DNA of 64,000 nt from Pseudomonas sp. JUb42 (GTDB taxonomy: Bacteria; Pseudomonadota; Gammaproteobacteria; Pseudomonadales; Pseudomonadaceae). Both the position numbers and the translations under genes were made by a program. Positions 17,765 to 26,537 of this stretch are shown here, piece by piece. The first letter of the stretch is position 1, and each line of letters begins with the position of its first letter. The notes beneath the pieces are model-generated. The model saw nothing but the letters and a program-made list of their open reading frames with translations. It searched no databases and had not been told where the DNA came from. The stretch covers positions 1 to 64,000 of the forward strand of contig NZ_JANUFD010000014.1 in NCBI RefSeq assembly GCF_024807945.1, written 5' to 3'.

Positions 17765-18679
17765 TCACGGCAAACGACGCGACGCGCCCTCTAGGGTTTT
17801 CCACAGATTGCGCATGGTCGGGTTCTGATTGGCGATGGCGCAGTACGAGCGGATTTCCAGGCGTGTACTCCATTCCTCGCCGCCTGCGCGCACCAGTTGG
17901 CCGCGCTCAAGTTCGTCGATCACCGCGCTTTGGGGCAACCATGCCACGCCGTAACCTTCAATGGCCATGCGCATCAACAGCATGGTCATGTCGGCTTCGT
18001 AGCAGGGCTCCAGAGCAATGGCGCCGGGGCCGTTGCGGATGACGATATCCACCACCCGGCCGAGAAAAGTCGTCGCGGTATAAGCCAGGTGCGGCACCGG
18101 TTTGCTGGCGCTGCCGGGCAGGCGATACAGCGGCTGGCCACGTTTGTCAGGGGCGCACAGCGGAATGAAAGCGTCATGACCCAGGGCAAGGCTGCCGAAG
18201 CGTTCGGAGTCGAGCAGGATCGGCGCCAACGGATGGTGGTAGACAATCATCAGGTCGCAATTGCCTTCCTCCAGGGCGATCACCGCGTCATGGATATTGG
18301 CCGCCACGACCCTGGCATTGAACTGCTCGTTATGCTGCTGGAACTGCGAGAGCCACTTGGGCAGGAAGGTCATCGACAGGCTGTGCCCGGCGGTGATCTG
18401 GATCGAGCGCCCCGGCATGCGCTCCACTTCGCGCAAGGTCGAGCGCAACCTGAGCAGGCCGCCCAGGGCCTCCTGACTCTCTTCGCAGAACACCTTGCCC
18501 GCGGCTGTCAGCTGCACCGGGTAAGTGCTGCGGTCCACCAGTTCGACGCCTACCCATTCTTCAAGAGAGCGAATCCGTCGCGACAGAGCCGACTGCGTCA
18601 CACAGCGCACTTCGGCTGCGCGGGAGAAATTCTTCCACTCGGCTATCGCCAGAAGATCATCCAGCCACTTGATATGCAT
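17765..18679 (-). CDS. LysR family regulator, probable regulator of gltP-racemase locus
   Basis: A 304-residue LysR-type regulator with the N-terminal helix-turn-helix (FSRAAEVRCVTQSALSRRIR) and a substrate-binding-like C-terminal domain from about residue 93. The N-terminus resembles the YjiE/HypT branch. It is transcribed away from the dicarboxylate/amino-acid symporter gene with 241 bp between them, the usual layout for a LysR gene controlling its neighbour. The effector is unknown; Asp or Glu is a reasonable guess from the linked transporter and racemase. Confidence 0.88.
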   Translation of the reverse strand: MHIKWLDDLLAIAEWKNFSRAAEVRCVTQSALSRRIRSLEEWVGVELVDRSTYPVQLTAAGKVFCEESQEALGGLLRLRSTLREVERMPGRSIQITAGHSLSMTFLPKWLSQFQQHNEQFNARVVAANIHDAVIALEEGNCDLMIVYHHPLAPILLDSERFGSLALGHDAFIPLCAPDKRGQPLYRLPGSASKPVPHLAYTATTFLGRVVDIVIRNGPGAIALEPCYEADMTMLLMRMAIEGYGVAWLPQSAVIDELERGQLVRAGGEEWSTRLEIRSYCAIANQNPTMRNLWKTLEGASRRLP

Positions 18680-18920
18680 ACTCGGCCCTCATGCTGTTTG
18701 ACGGTGAGTTTACTGCGCTGCAGCCTGAAAACAGGGGCTGTTTCACAAACTATTCCAAAAGCGCATAAGCCCATCGTTATTACTCATCATCAAAGCGCTG
18801 GCGCATCCTTAGAATCATCCTGGTAGCACCGATGCCAAAGAGCCATCGGGCGATCGATCCCGTCTTCCGCTCCAGCTCCTGCCAAGTAAAAAAGTAAAAA
18901 AATCACTTGAGGAACGCGCC

Positions 18921-20222
18921 ATGAACAGTCGCTCTGCGAATACCCGCTCCACGAAAAACCGGCTTCCCCGTCAGATCGCCATCGGCATTGCCCTGGGGGT
19001 GCTGGTGGGTTGGGCATGCCATCACTTCGCAAGCCCGCAAGGCGCCAAGGACATCGCCGCTTACTTCTCGATGGTTACCGATATCTTCCTGCGCATGATC
19101 AAGATGATCATCGCACCGCTGGTGTTTGCCACCCTGGTCGGCGGTATCGCCAGCATGGGCAATTCCCGCTCGGTAGGGCGCATCGGCCTGCGCGCCATGA
19201 CCTGGTTCGTCACGGCGTCGGTGATTTCGCTGCTGATCGGCATGGGCCTGGTCAATCTGTTTCAGCCCGGTGCCGGGCTCAATATGGAAGTGGTACAGCA
19301 CGCGGCAACGCCGCTGGCGGTCAATACCGGCGACTTCAGCCTCAAGGTCTTCATCAGTCATGTGTTCCCGCGCAGCATTGCCGAGGCCATGGCCAACAAT
19401 GAAATCCTGCAGATCGTGGTGTTCTCATTGTTCTTCGGCTTTGCCCTGGCAGGCGTCAAGCGCGCCGGTTACACCCGCATCACAGACACCATCGAAGAAC
19501 TGGCCAAGGTGATGTTCAAGATCACCGACTACGTCATGGCCCTGGCACCGATCGGTGTGTTCGCCGCCATCGCCTCGGCAATTACTACCCAGGGCCTGGG
19601 TCTGCTGGTGGATTACGGCAAGCTGATCAGTGAGTTCTACCTGGGCATCGTGCTGCTGTGGGGCGTGCTGTTCGGTGCAGGCTATTTCTTCCTTGGCCGC
19701 TCGGTATTCACTCTTGGCAAGCTGATCCGCGAACCGATCCTGCTGGCGTTTTCCACGGCCAGCAGCGAGTCGGCCTACCCGAAAACCATCGAAGCTCTGG
19801 AAAAGTTCGGTGCGCCAAAGCGGGTGTCCAGTTTCGTCCTGCCGCTGGGTTATTCCTTCAATCTCGACGGCTCAATGATGTATCAGGCCTTCGCCATTCT
19901 GTTCATCGCTCAGGCCTACAACATTGATCTGAGTTTCACTCAACAGCTGCTGATTCTTCTGACGCTGATGGTCACCAGCAAAGGCATGGCTGGCGTAGCC
20001 CGGGCTTCGGTTGTGGTGGTTGCCGCGACCCTGCCGATGTTCAACCTGCCCGATGCCGGTCTGCTGTTGATCCTGGGTATCGACCAGTTCCTCGACATGG
20101 CCCGCACCGCGACCAACGTGGTCGGCAACAGCATTGCCACAGCGGTGGTGGCCAAGTCCGAACCGCAGGAAGAGCCGGAGGAAGAGGCAGAGGTTGTCCA
20201 GCCAGTGGGCGCGATTGCCTGA
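18921..20222 (+). CDS. Dicarboxylate/amino acid:cation symporter
   Basis: A 433-residue carrier of the DAACS family (GltP/DctA/GltPh type). The family signature is clear: the serine-rich loop STASSESAYPKT near 280, the NLDGS motif (SFNLDGSMMYQ) in TM7, and RTATNVVGNS in TM8, which form the substrate and cation sites. About eight membrane helices plus two hairpins are expected. It probably imports glutamate, aspartate or C4-dicarboxylates with H+ or Na+. GAGGAA precedes the ATG. Its location between a LysR regulator and an Asp/Glu racemase favours aspartate or glutamate as substrate. Confidence 0.88.
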   Translation: MNSRSANTRSTKNRLPRQIAIGIALGVLVGWACHHFASPQGAKDIAAYFSMVTDIFLRMIKMIIAPLVFATLVGGIASMGNSRSVGRIGLRAMTWFVTASVISLLIGMGLVNLFQPGAGLNMEVVQHAATPLAVNTGDFSLKVFISHVFPRSIAEAMANNEILQIVVFSLFFGFALAGVKRAGYTRITDTIEELAKVMFKITDYVMALAPIGVFAAIASAITTQGLGLLVDYGKLISEFYLGIVLLWGVLFGAGYFFLGRSVFTLGKLIREPILLAFSTASSESAYPKTIEALEKFGAPKRVSSFVLPLGYSFNLDGSMMYQAFAILFIAQAYNIDLSFTQQLLILLTLMVTSKGMAGVARASVVVVAATLPMFNLPDAGLLLILGIDQFLDMARTATNVVGNSIATAVVAKSEPQEEPEEEAEVVQPVGAIA

Positions 20223-20270
20223 GGTTCCCCGCTTCAGGAGGACCTGTAGGAGAGAGCGGAAGTAAATCGG

Positions 20271-20360
20271 GTGGGAGCGAATTCATTCGCGAAGAGGCCA
20301 GTACATTCGACCCATATCTATCGCCTCGAACACCGCTTTCGCGAATGAATTCGCTCCCAC
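20271..20360. repeat. Paired REP-type inverted repeat
   Basis: gtgggagcgaattcattcgc and gcgaatgaattcgctcccac are perfect 20-bp arms at the two ends of a 90-bp span between the symporter and racemase genes; transcription would have to cross this hairpin. Confidence 0.85.
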
Positions 20361-20411
20361 AGGGTTTCAGTCATTCAACAGGTTCTGCGTTGTTCGAGAA
20401 GAGAGCAGGTC

Positions 20412-21869
20412 ATGCAAAAAACAAACGAAGCCGCCCTGGCGCGCAAGCTGGGCATTATTGGTGGGCTGGGCTCCCTGGCGGGTGGCGATCTGTTCTACAA
20501 ACTGGTCAAGTCCCGGGCGGTGCTCGAAGATCAAGGCCGCTATCACTTCCTGTTCGAGCAGCATCCGTTCAAGGACGTATTGCTGCCTCTGGACCGCAAC
20601 GCCGCCATGACCTCGCGCAAGTTCTATGTCTTCCAGGTGTGCAAATCCTTTGAAGACAACGGAGTCGATGCGGTGATGCTGCCGTGTTTCGCCAGCCATA
20701 CCTTCCGCGCCGAGATTCAGGAAGAACTCGGCATCCCGGTGCTGGACATGCTCGATGCCTTGCGCCAGCACATCGGCCATGTGGTCGAGGGCGGTACGAC
20801 CCTGGGTGTGATTGCCTCGGATTACGTTCGTCATTCGGGTCTGTTCGAGCGATATCTGGGGCGCGACTATCGCATCGTCTACCCAGACGCCGCTGCCCAG
20901 GCCGCGCTGATGGAAGCCATGTACGGCGTCAACGGGATCAAGGACGGCCATCTGGAAGGCGTGCCGTTCGAAGCGGTGTATCAGGCCTGTCTGTCGTTGC
21001 AGGAGCAGGGCGCGGCGATCATCGTGCCCGGCATGACCGAGCTGTCGCTGATCTGTCCTGACCTGCAACGGCGGGGCATCAGCGCGCTGGATATCAACGA
21101 GATCTACGCCCACTTCGCCACCCAGGCGGATGGCCAGCCGACGCGCCCGCCGTTCAAGCTCGGCATTGTCGGCGGCGTGGGGCCTGCGGCCACGGTGGAT
21201 TTCATGGGCAAGGTGGTGGCGCATACCCCGGCGGACAAGGATCAGGAGCACATCAAGATGGTGGTCGAGCAGAACCCGCAGATTCCCGACCGCACCGCCA
21301 ACCTGCTGCGCGATGAAACCGACCCGACCGTAGCTCTCTACGCCACCTGCAAGCGTCTGGAAAGTGCCGGGGCCAATGCCATTGCCATCCCGTGCAACAC
21401 CGCCCATGCCTTTGTCGAAAGGATTCAGGCGCACCTGCGCGTGCCCATCGTCAATATGCTCAGTGAGACGGTGGAGTGGATTGCCGGGCACTACGGCTCG
21501 GGCAAGACCATCGGCCTGCTGGCGACGTCGGGTACGGTGCAGAGTCAGGTCTACCACGAAGCTGCACGACATGCGGGGCTGCAGATCATCACGCCAGGGC
21601 TGGATTATCAGGCCATGGTCATGGAAGCGATCTACGGTGAGCGTGGGATCAAGGCCGGGTACACCGAAGGACTGTGCCGCGAACAATTGCTGCTGGCCGC
21701 CGAACACCTGTATGAACTGGGCGCCAACGTGCTGATCCTCGGCTGCACCGAACTGCCCCTGGTGCTGCAACACAGCGCGGGGTTCCACCTTAATGGGCAT
21801 GTGGTGCCATTGGTGGACCCTACGACCATTCTGGCATTGCGCTGCGTGGCGTTGGCGCAGGATCGATAA
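20412..21869 (+). CDS. Tandem-domain aspartate/glutamate racemase
   Basis: A 485-residue protein made of two Asp/Glu racemase domains in one chain, about 1-240 and 247-485, each starting with a GIxGGxG motif. These cofactor-independent enzymes use two cysteines. In the C-terminal domain both are present: Cys328 in IPCNTAH and Cys445 in LGCTELP. In the N-terminal domain the first is kept (Cys92 in LPCFASH) but the second is replaced by Met208 in PGMTELS. The C-terminal half is therefore likely the active racemase and the N-terminal half a degenerate, perhaps structural or sensing copy. Single-domain family members are about 230-240 residues. With the upstream symporter it suggests use of D-Asp or D-Glu. 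Confidence 0.85.
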   Translation: MQKTNEAALARKLGIIGGLGSLAGGDLFYKLVKSRAVLEDQGRYHFLFEQHPFKDVLLPLDRNAAMTSRKFYVFQVCKSFEDNGVDAVMLPCFASHTFRAEIQEELGIPVLDMLDALRQHIGHVVEGGTTLGVIASDYVRHSGLFERYLGRDYRIVYPDAAAQAALMEAMYGVNGIKDGHLEGVPFEAVYQACLSLQEQGAAIIVPGMTELSLICPDLQRRGISALDINEIYAHFATQADGQPTRPPFKLGIVGGVGPAATVDFMGKVVAHTPADKDQEHIKMVVEQNPQIPDRTANLLRDETDPTVALYATCKRLESAGANAIAIPCNTAHAFVERIQAHLRVPIVNMLSETVEWIAGHYGSGKTIGLLATSGTVQSQVYHEAARHAGLQIITPGLDYQAMVMEAIYGERGIKAGYTEGLCREQLLLAAEHLYELGANVLILGCTELPLVLQHSAGFHLNGHVVPLVDPTTILALRCVALAQDR

Positions 21870-21898
21870 CCCGAATTTTTGAGTCGAAACGAGATCCC

Positions 21899-21989
21899 GT
21901 AGGAGCCGGCTTGCTGGCGATCGAGTGCGGAGCGCTCGCACAAATGTCGGTGACTGACTCGACGCTATCGCCAGCAAGCCGGCTCCCAC
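21899..21989. repeat. Paired REP-type inverted repeat
   Basis: gtaggagccggcttgctggc and gccagcaagccggctcccac form a pair between convergent racemase and mlaA genes. Confidence 0.8.
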
Positions 21990-22019
21990 AAAATCGCATT
22001 CCAGTTCCGGCTTCGGGGT

Positions 22020-22793
22020 TTACTGGACGTTCGCCCCCTTACACTGCGATGAAGGCGACTGCACCAGCCCGGCCTTGCCATCGGCGACAAAGTCCGCCCG
22101 TTTCTGCGCCACTTTGTCGCGCAGGGCAGCGTAGTAGTCCGGTTGTTGTTGCAGGCGATCGGTCAGCGGCAGCGCCTCTGCTCGACCATCCACTATGCCG
22201 CCAACGGTATTGATCGTACTCAGGGTGTCGACGGTATCGCTGTTGCTGCCAAACGGGTCGACGGCAAAGCTAACGACTTTGCCGGTGGCGTCGCGCAGGT
22301 TGCTGCTGCCGAACAGTGGCAGTTCGACAATCGGGCCGTTGGCGATATTCCATACGCCGAAGGTCTGGCCGAAATCGGCCTTGTGCCGTTCTATGCCCAT
22401 CTTGCCGGACACATCGATCAGGCCGACCACACCTACCGTGGTGTTGATAACAAAGCGGCCAAAGGTCGTTACCGAGCGCTGGCCGTTACCTTGCAGCAAG
22501 TCGTTGATAAAGACTTTCGGCTCACCGAAGTTGGCGACGAAGTTGTGCACGCCGTCCTGAAAGAATTCCGGCAAATGACGATAACCGCGTGCTACCGGCG
22601 CAATGGCGTAATCATCGAGTACGCGGTTGAAACCGAATATGCCGCGGTTGACGCTTTCGGCCGGGTCGTGCAGCACATAGGGCACGCTGTCGCATGGCCC
22701 CTGACGCGTGTCGCTGACCGGAGTCTGGCTGCAACCACTGGCAAATACGGCGATAAGACTGACAAGGCTGGATCGAGCAAAAAGGCTGGGCAT
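22020..22793 (-). CDS. mlaA: MlaA (VacJ) family outer-membrane lipoprotein
   Basis: A 257-residue lipoprotein with a signal peptide and lipobox ending in Cys21 (VFASGC). The MlaA family pattern follows: DPAESVNRGIFGFNRVLDDY, then GVHNFVANFGEPKVFINDLLQG and the late DTVDTLSTINTVGG. MlaA sits in the outer membrane with porins and removes phospholipids from the outer leaflet, passing them to periplasmic MlaC. No other mla gene is adjacent, as is usual for mlaA. Confidence 0.9.
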   Translation of the reverse strand: MPSLFARSSLVSLIAVFASGCSQTPVSDTRQGPCDSVPYVLHDPAESVNRGIFGFNRVLDDYAIAPVARGYRHLPEFFQDGVHNFVANFGEPKVFINDLLQGNGQRSVTTFGRFVINTTVGVVGLIDVSGKMGIERHKADFGQTFGVWNIANGPIVELPLFGSSNLRDATGKVVSFAVDPFGSNSDTVDTLSTINTVGGIVDGRAEALPLTDRLQQQPDYYAALRDKVAQKRADFVADGKAGLVQSPSSQCKGANVQ

Positions 22794-22961
22794 GCGGGAT
22801 ATCTCGGCAAGGACTGGGGGCGATCCTGCCTGCGGTTTTTTGCTCGAGAATGTCCAGTTGATTGCAAAACAGTCGCTTTATTACCGAATTGAAATATATG
22901 ACGGCACGCGGCAAATGGTTTTAGATGGCCGCTCCTGCCTTCATCGCGACAGTGTGTTCCC

Positions 22962-23672
22962 GTGAGCCATTTACTGCTGGTGGACGATGACCTTGAAGTC
23001 CTCGCCCTGTTGAAAAAGTTTCTCGAACAGCACGGTTATACCGTCGAAGTTGCCATCGACGGCCCCGGTATGTGGCGGGCGCTGGAGCGGCGTTTGCCCG
23101 ACCTGATCATTCTCGATGTGATGCTGCCCGGCGACAGTGGCCTGGTGCTCTGCCAGCGCTTGCGCGCCGAACATGCGGTGGCGGTGATCATGCTGACGGC
23201 CATGGGCGAACTGAGTGACCGCGTGGTTGGCCTGGAACTGGGCGCCGATGATTACCTGACCAAGCCTTTTGACGGTCGTGAGCTGCTGGCCAGGGTGCGC
23301 GCGGTATTGCGGCGCACCGGTGATGGTCGGCAGGCAACGGACAGCGGCCCACGACCGATCCTCGAATTCACGCAGTGGCAACTGGACGTGATGCGCCGCG
23401 AATTGCGCTCGCCGGACAAGGTCATGATTCCCCTGTCCAACGGCGAGTTCGAGCTGCTGCTGGTGTTTGCCGAGCACCCGCGGCGAATTCTGTCCCGGCA
23501 ACAATTGCTCGATATGGTCCGGGGCGAATCCCACGAGGCCTTTGATCGCAGCGTCGACGTTCAGGTCAGCAGGCTGCGGCGCAAACTGGAAACCGACACC
23601 AGCGGCCCACCGATGATTCGCACTATCCGCAACGGCGGCTACCTGTTCACGCCCCATGTGGTGCGGCGATGA
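22962..23672 (+). CDS. OmpR family response regulator
   Basis: A 236-residue two-component response regulator. The receiver has the acidic pocket VDDD (residues 7-10), phosphorylation site Asp52 in IILDVMLP, Thr79 and Lys101 (LTKPF). The C-terminal winged helix of OmpR type runs from about 135 (RRELRSPDKVMIPLSNGEF) to the end. Start is a GTG. Its stop overlaps the kinase ATG by 4 bp, so both are made together. The signal and regulon are unknown. Confidence 0.92.
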   Translation: MSHLLLVDDDLEVLALLKKFLEQHGYTVEVAIDGPGMWRALERRLPDLIILDVMLPGDSGLVLCQRLRAEHAVAVIMLTAMGELSDRVVGLELGADDYLTKPFDGRELLARVRAVLRRTGDGRQATDSGPRPILEFTQWQLDVMRRELRSPDKVMIPLSNGEFELLLVFAEHPRRILSRQQLLDMVRGESHEAFDRSVDVQVSRLRRKLETDTSGPPMIRTIRNGGYLFTPHVVRR

Positions 23673-25024
23673 ATCTGCTGGAGAAGCTCAAGGCCCGCTA
23701 CCGTCGACCGCACAACACCGTGGCCCGCTGGATCGCCCTGACTACCGTGATCGCGATGCTCACCGCCCTGGCATTGGGTGGCCTGCTCAGTCTGCTGGCG
23801 GGTGTCTGGGCCAAGCCGCCGCTGCTGGAAGCCGGGTTGATGGAGAAGGTCGCCTCCGTTACCCGCATCATCGAGTCTGTGCCGCTCGAGCAACGTCCGG
23901 CGATTGCCAGGGCCGCCAGTGATCAGGGCTTCACTGTCGAGTGGCTACGGCAGCACGCCGACGCACAAATGCCTGTGCTGGATGATCCGCAATTCAATCT
24001 GGGCTCACAATTGCTGCGCCAGTTACTGGGTAATGCCAATACCCGGATTGAAGCGTACGAGCCCGATGACTGGCCCGAGCAACAGGCGGACCGACGTTAT
24101 GCGCTGCTGCTGGAGCTGATCGATGGCTCCTGGGTGATGTTCTCCACGCCGACCCGCAGCTGGGGCCTGAAGCAGCTGCCGCGCAACCTGATTTTTATCG
24201 TCTTGGCCTTGCTCTCGACCATCGTCGTCGCGTTGATTGCTACTCGCCACCTGGCCAGCCCTCTGGAGCGTTTCGCCCAAGGCGCACGGCGCTTCGGTAC
24301 TGACTTCAAGGCGCCGCCCATTGCGGTTGAAGGGCCGCAGGAACTGCGCCAGGCCATCCTCGCGTTCAACGCCATGCAGGCGCAGTTGCAACACTTTCTG
24401 CATGATCGCACGCAGATGCTCGCCGCCATTTCCCACGACCTGCGCGCGCCCCTCACGCGCATGCGCCTGCGCGGTGAATTTATCGACGATCTGGAGCTGC
24501 AATCCCGGCTGTTCCGCGACGTGGATGAGATGCAGGCCATGGTCAACTCCGCCCTGGAGTTTTTCCGCGATGACGCCCGGCTTGAGTCTGCCACGCCCTT
24601 CGATCTGGCCGAGTTGCTGCACACGGTCGTGGATGATTTCAAGGATGCAGGCATCGATGTGGCGTTGAGCGCGCCGAATCGTTTTGTCTATGTGGGGCGA
24701 CCGGTCGGTATCAAGCGCATGCTCACCAACCTGGTGGAGAACGCCAGCAAGTACGGGCGTGAGCCCAGCGTCGAATTGATCGGCGGCACCGACCGGGTGG
24801 AAATCCGCGTGCGCGATCGCGGGCCGGGCATTGCCGTGGAGCATCACGAAGCCGTGTTTACGCCGTTCTACCGCCTTGAAGGCTCGCGCAATAAAAACAC
24901 CGGTGGCGTCGGGCTGGGGTTGTCTGTAGCTCGGGCGACCGTGCTGGAGCATGGCGGCAGCCTGACCCTGCGCAACCGCAAAAGCGGCGGGCTGGAAGTC
25001 AGGGTGCAGCTGCCATTTGGCTGA
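23669..25024 (+). CDS. Sensor histidine kinase
   Basis: A 451-residue inner-membrane kinase partnered with the preceding regulator. Membrane helices lie at about 21-46 and 172-192 with a periplasmic domain of about 125 residues between. Next are a HAMP region (TRHLASPLERFAQGARRFG), the dimerisation helix with phosphorylated His256 in AAISHDLRAPLTRMR, and the ATP-binding domain with N box (NLVENASKYG), G1 (VRDRGPGI) and G2 (GVGLGLSVA). EnvZ-like organisation. Its stop codon abuts the stop of the convergent LysE gene with no gap. Confidence 0.92.
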   Translation: MNLLEKLKARYRRPHNTVARWIALTTVIAMLTALALGGLLSLLAGVWAKPPLLEAGLMEKVASVTRIIESVPLEQRPAIARAASDQGFTVEWLRQHADAQMPVLDDPQFNLGSQLLRQLLGNANTRIEAYEPDDWPEQQADRRYALLLELIDGSWVMFSTPTRSWGLKQLPRNLIFIVLALLSTIVVALIATRHLASPLERFAQGARRFGTDFKAPPIAVEGPQELRQAILAFNAMQAQLQHFLHDRTQMLAAISHDLRAPLTRMRLRGEFIDDLELQSRLFRDVDEMQAMVNSALEFFRDDARLESATPFDLAELLHTVVDDFKDAGIDVALSAPNRFVYVGRPVGIKRMLTNLVENASKYGREPSVELIGGTDRVEIRVRDRGPGIAVEHHEAVFTPFYRLEGSRNKNTGGVGLGLSVARATVLEHGGSLTLRNRKSGGLEVRVQLPFG

Positions 25025-25645
25025 TCAGCGTCGGCTCAGGGCCAGGCGCGCGGCGAACAGCAGAAAGATCACCCCAGTGGTGCGATCCATCCAGCGAATC
25101 ACCTGCTCGCGGCGCAGAATCTCGGCCAGTGGCCGGGTGGCGCCAATCAGCACCGCCGACCAGATCAGGCTGAGCAGCACATGGATGCCCACCAGTCCGA
25201 AGGTCCAGGCAATCAGCGGCTGGCCCTCGGGAATGAACTGCGGCAGGAACGACACATAAAAGATCCCGACCTTAGGGTTGAGCACATTGCCCAGCATGCC
25301 CTTGAGCAGCCAATTGCCGCCTTGGCCGCGCTCGTCGGTCGTACTGGCCATCCTGCTGCGCGGGCGCACAAGCATGTTTGCACCCAGCCAGCACAGATAC
25401 GCCGCGCCGCAGTACTTGAGAACGCTGAACGCCAGCTCCGACACCGCCACCAACGCCCCCAGGCCAAACGCTACCGCCGCGCCCCAGATCAGGCAACCGA
25501 GGTTAATGCCCAGCACCGCCCGCACTGCCTGCTGCTTGCCTTCCACCGCCGCCGTACGCAGGACCAATGCCGTGTCGAGCCCCGGCGTCAGGGTCAGCAG
25601 GGTGGCGGCGAGGGTGAAGGCCAGAAGGTTGTCGGCGATGGACAT
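25025..25645 (-). CDS. LysE/RhtB family amino acid exporter
   Basis: A 206-residue inner-membrane protein with about six helices. The N-terminal family pattern LLTLTPGLDTALVLRTA is typical of LysE/RhtB exporters, followed by GINLGCLIWGAAVAFGLG and a late LNPKVGIFYVSFLPQFI. Such carriers export amino acids such as lysine, threonine or homoserine lactone; the substrate is unknown. It is convergent with the kinase gene, stop against stop. Confidence 0.88.
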   Translation of the reverse strand: MSIADNLLAFTLAATLLTLTPGLDTALVLRTAAVEGKQQAVRAVLGINLGCLIWGAAVAFGLGALVAVSELAFSVLKYCGAAYLCWLGANMLVRPRSRMASTTDERGQGGNWLLKGMLGNVLNPKVGIFYVSFLPQFIPEGQPLIAWTFGLVGIHVLLSLIWSAVLIGATRPLAEILRREQVIRWMDRTTGVIFLLFAARLALSRR

Positions 25646-25724
25646 GGCGGCGGCTCGAAAGGACGGTGGCGGTGAGGCTAGTCGGGTGGGGGAGCCAGAG
25701 CAAGGGGGTGAAGAGGGGAGTGAC

Positions 25725-25762
25725 TTGCGGACAAATTATTGGGTGTTATATTTATATATAAC
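25725..25762 (+). promoter_or_regulatory. Probable mazEF promoter and operator
   Basis: TTGCGG at 25725 and TATATT at 25747 are spaced 16 bp. Overlapping the -10 is the inverted repeat gttatat-TTAT-atataac (25745-25762), 26 bp before the mazE ATG. A MazE-type antitoxin would be expected to bind such a site and repress its own promoter; that is inference. Confidence 0.5.
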
Positions 25763-25787
25763 TTTTTGAGCTCGATGGAATGGCATC

Positions 25788-26045
25788 ATGCATAAAACCA
25801 ATCTTCGCAAAGTAGGAGGCTCAATAATGCTGGTTGTCCCACCCGCATTCCTCGATCAACTGCATCTGCAAGCCGGTTCAGCGGTGAACCTGAGCATTGA
25901 AGAGGGGCGTCTGGTGCTCACTCCGAACCCCCGACCTCGCTATACGCTGGCAGAGTTGTTGGCTGCTTCAGACTATTCCCAACCGCAATCGGCCGAAGAG
26001 CGTGAATGGCTGGATGCTCCCGTTGTCGGTGGTGAGTCGATATGA
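25788..26045 (+). CDS. mazE: MazE/PemI-type antitoxin
   Basis: An 85-residue antitoxin with an N-terminal AbrB-like swapped-hairpin DNA-binding domain (LRKVGGSIMLVVPPAFLDQL) and an acidic, flexible C-terminal half that would wrap the toxin. It overlaps the toxin gene by 4 bp (ATGA). A palindromic site at 25745-25762 is a likely autoregulation operator. Confidence 0.85.
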   Translation: MHKTNLRKVGGSIMLVVPPAFLDQLHLQAGSAVNLSIEEGRLVLTPNPRPRYTLAELLAASDYSQPQSAEEREWLDAPVVGGESI

Positions 26046-26368
26046 GGCGAGGTGATATCTACCTGGTCTCTCTGGATCCAACAAAAGGGCACGAGCAGCA
26101 AGGCTCCCGCCCCGTCCTGATTGTATCGCCGCAGGCATTCAATCAGGCGACCGGACTGCCCGTGATCTGCCCGATCACCAGTGGTGGCGACTTTGCCCGT
26201 CGCACGGGTTTTGCCGTGCCTATAACCGGCATCTCGACAACCGGTGTCATTCGTTGTGATCAGCCCCGTTCACTTGATCTTGGCGCCCGTAATGGGCGCA
26301 AGATAGATACTTTGCCAGCAGATATCATGGAAGACGTGCTGGCGAGATTGGCGCCTATTTTTGAGTGA
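26042..26368 (+). CDS. mazF: MazF/PemK family mRNA endoribonuclease toxin
   Basis: A 108-residue PemK/MazF toxin that would cut mRNA at short motifs. Family features are intact: MRRGDIYLVSLDPTKGHEQQG at the N-terminus, RPVLIVSPQAFN, the conserved CPIT segment, and GVIRCDQPRSLD near residue 74. Full length, no disruption, coupled to mazE. It probably acts in stress tolerance or element maintenance. Confidence 0.9.
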   Translation: MRRGDIYLVSLDPTKGHEQQGSRPVLIVSPQAFNQATGLPVICPITSGGDFARRTGFAVPITGISTTGVIRCDQPRSLDLGARNGRKIDTLPADIMEDVLARLAPIFE

Positions 26369-26386
26369 CCGAAGCGGCGGAGCCGG

Positions 26387-26437
26387 GTAGGAGCGAACGT
26401 GTTCGCGAGAGCCCTCCCGGCTAAAGCCGGTCCTACG
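26387..26437. repeat. Short REP-type repeat pair
   Basis: gtaggagcg... on the left and ...ggtcctac on the right. The internal sequences match two different REP subtypes (gttcgcgag and ggctaaagcc), so this looks like a hybrid pair. It lies just after mazF. Confidence 0.55.
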
Positions 26438-26537
26438 GACCTACATTTACTTTGCGACAGCGAGTTTATGCTCCAGCAGGTTGCAACGACTCCCATAGCG
26501 GGCTTGCTACGGCCACCTACACACGAGGAATGACAGC

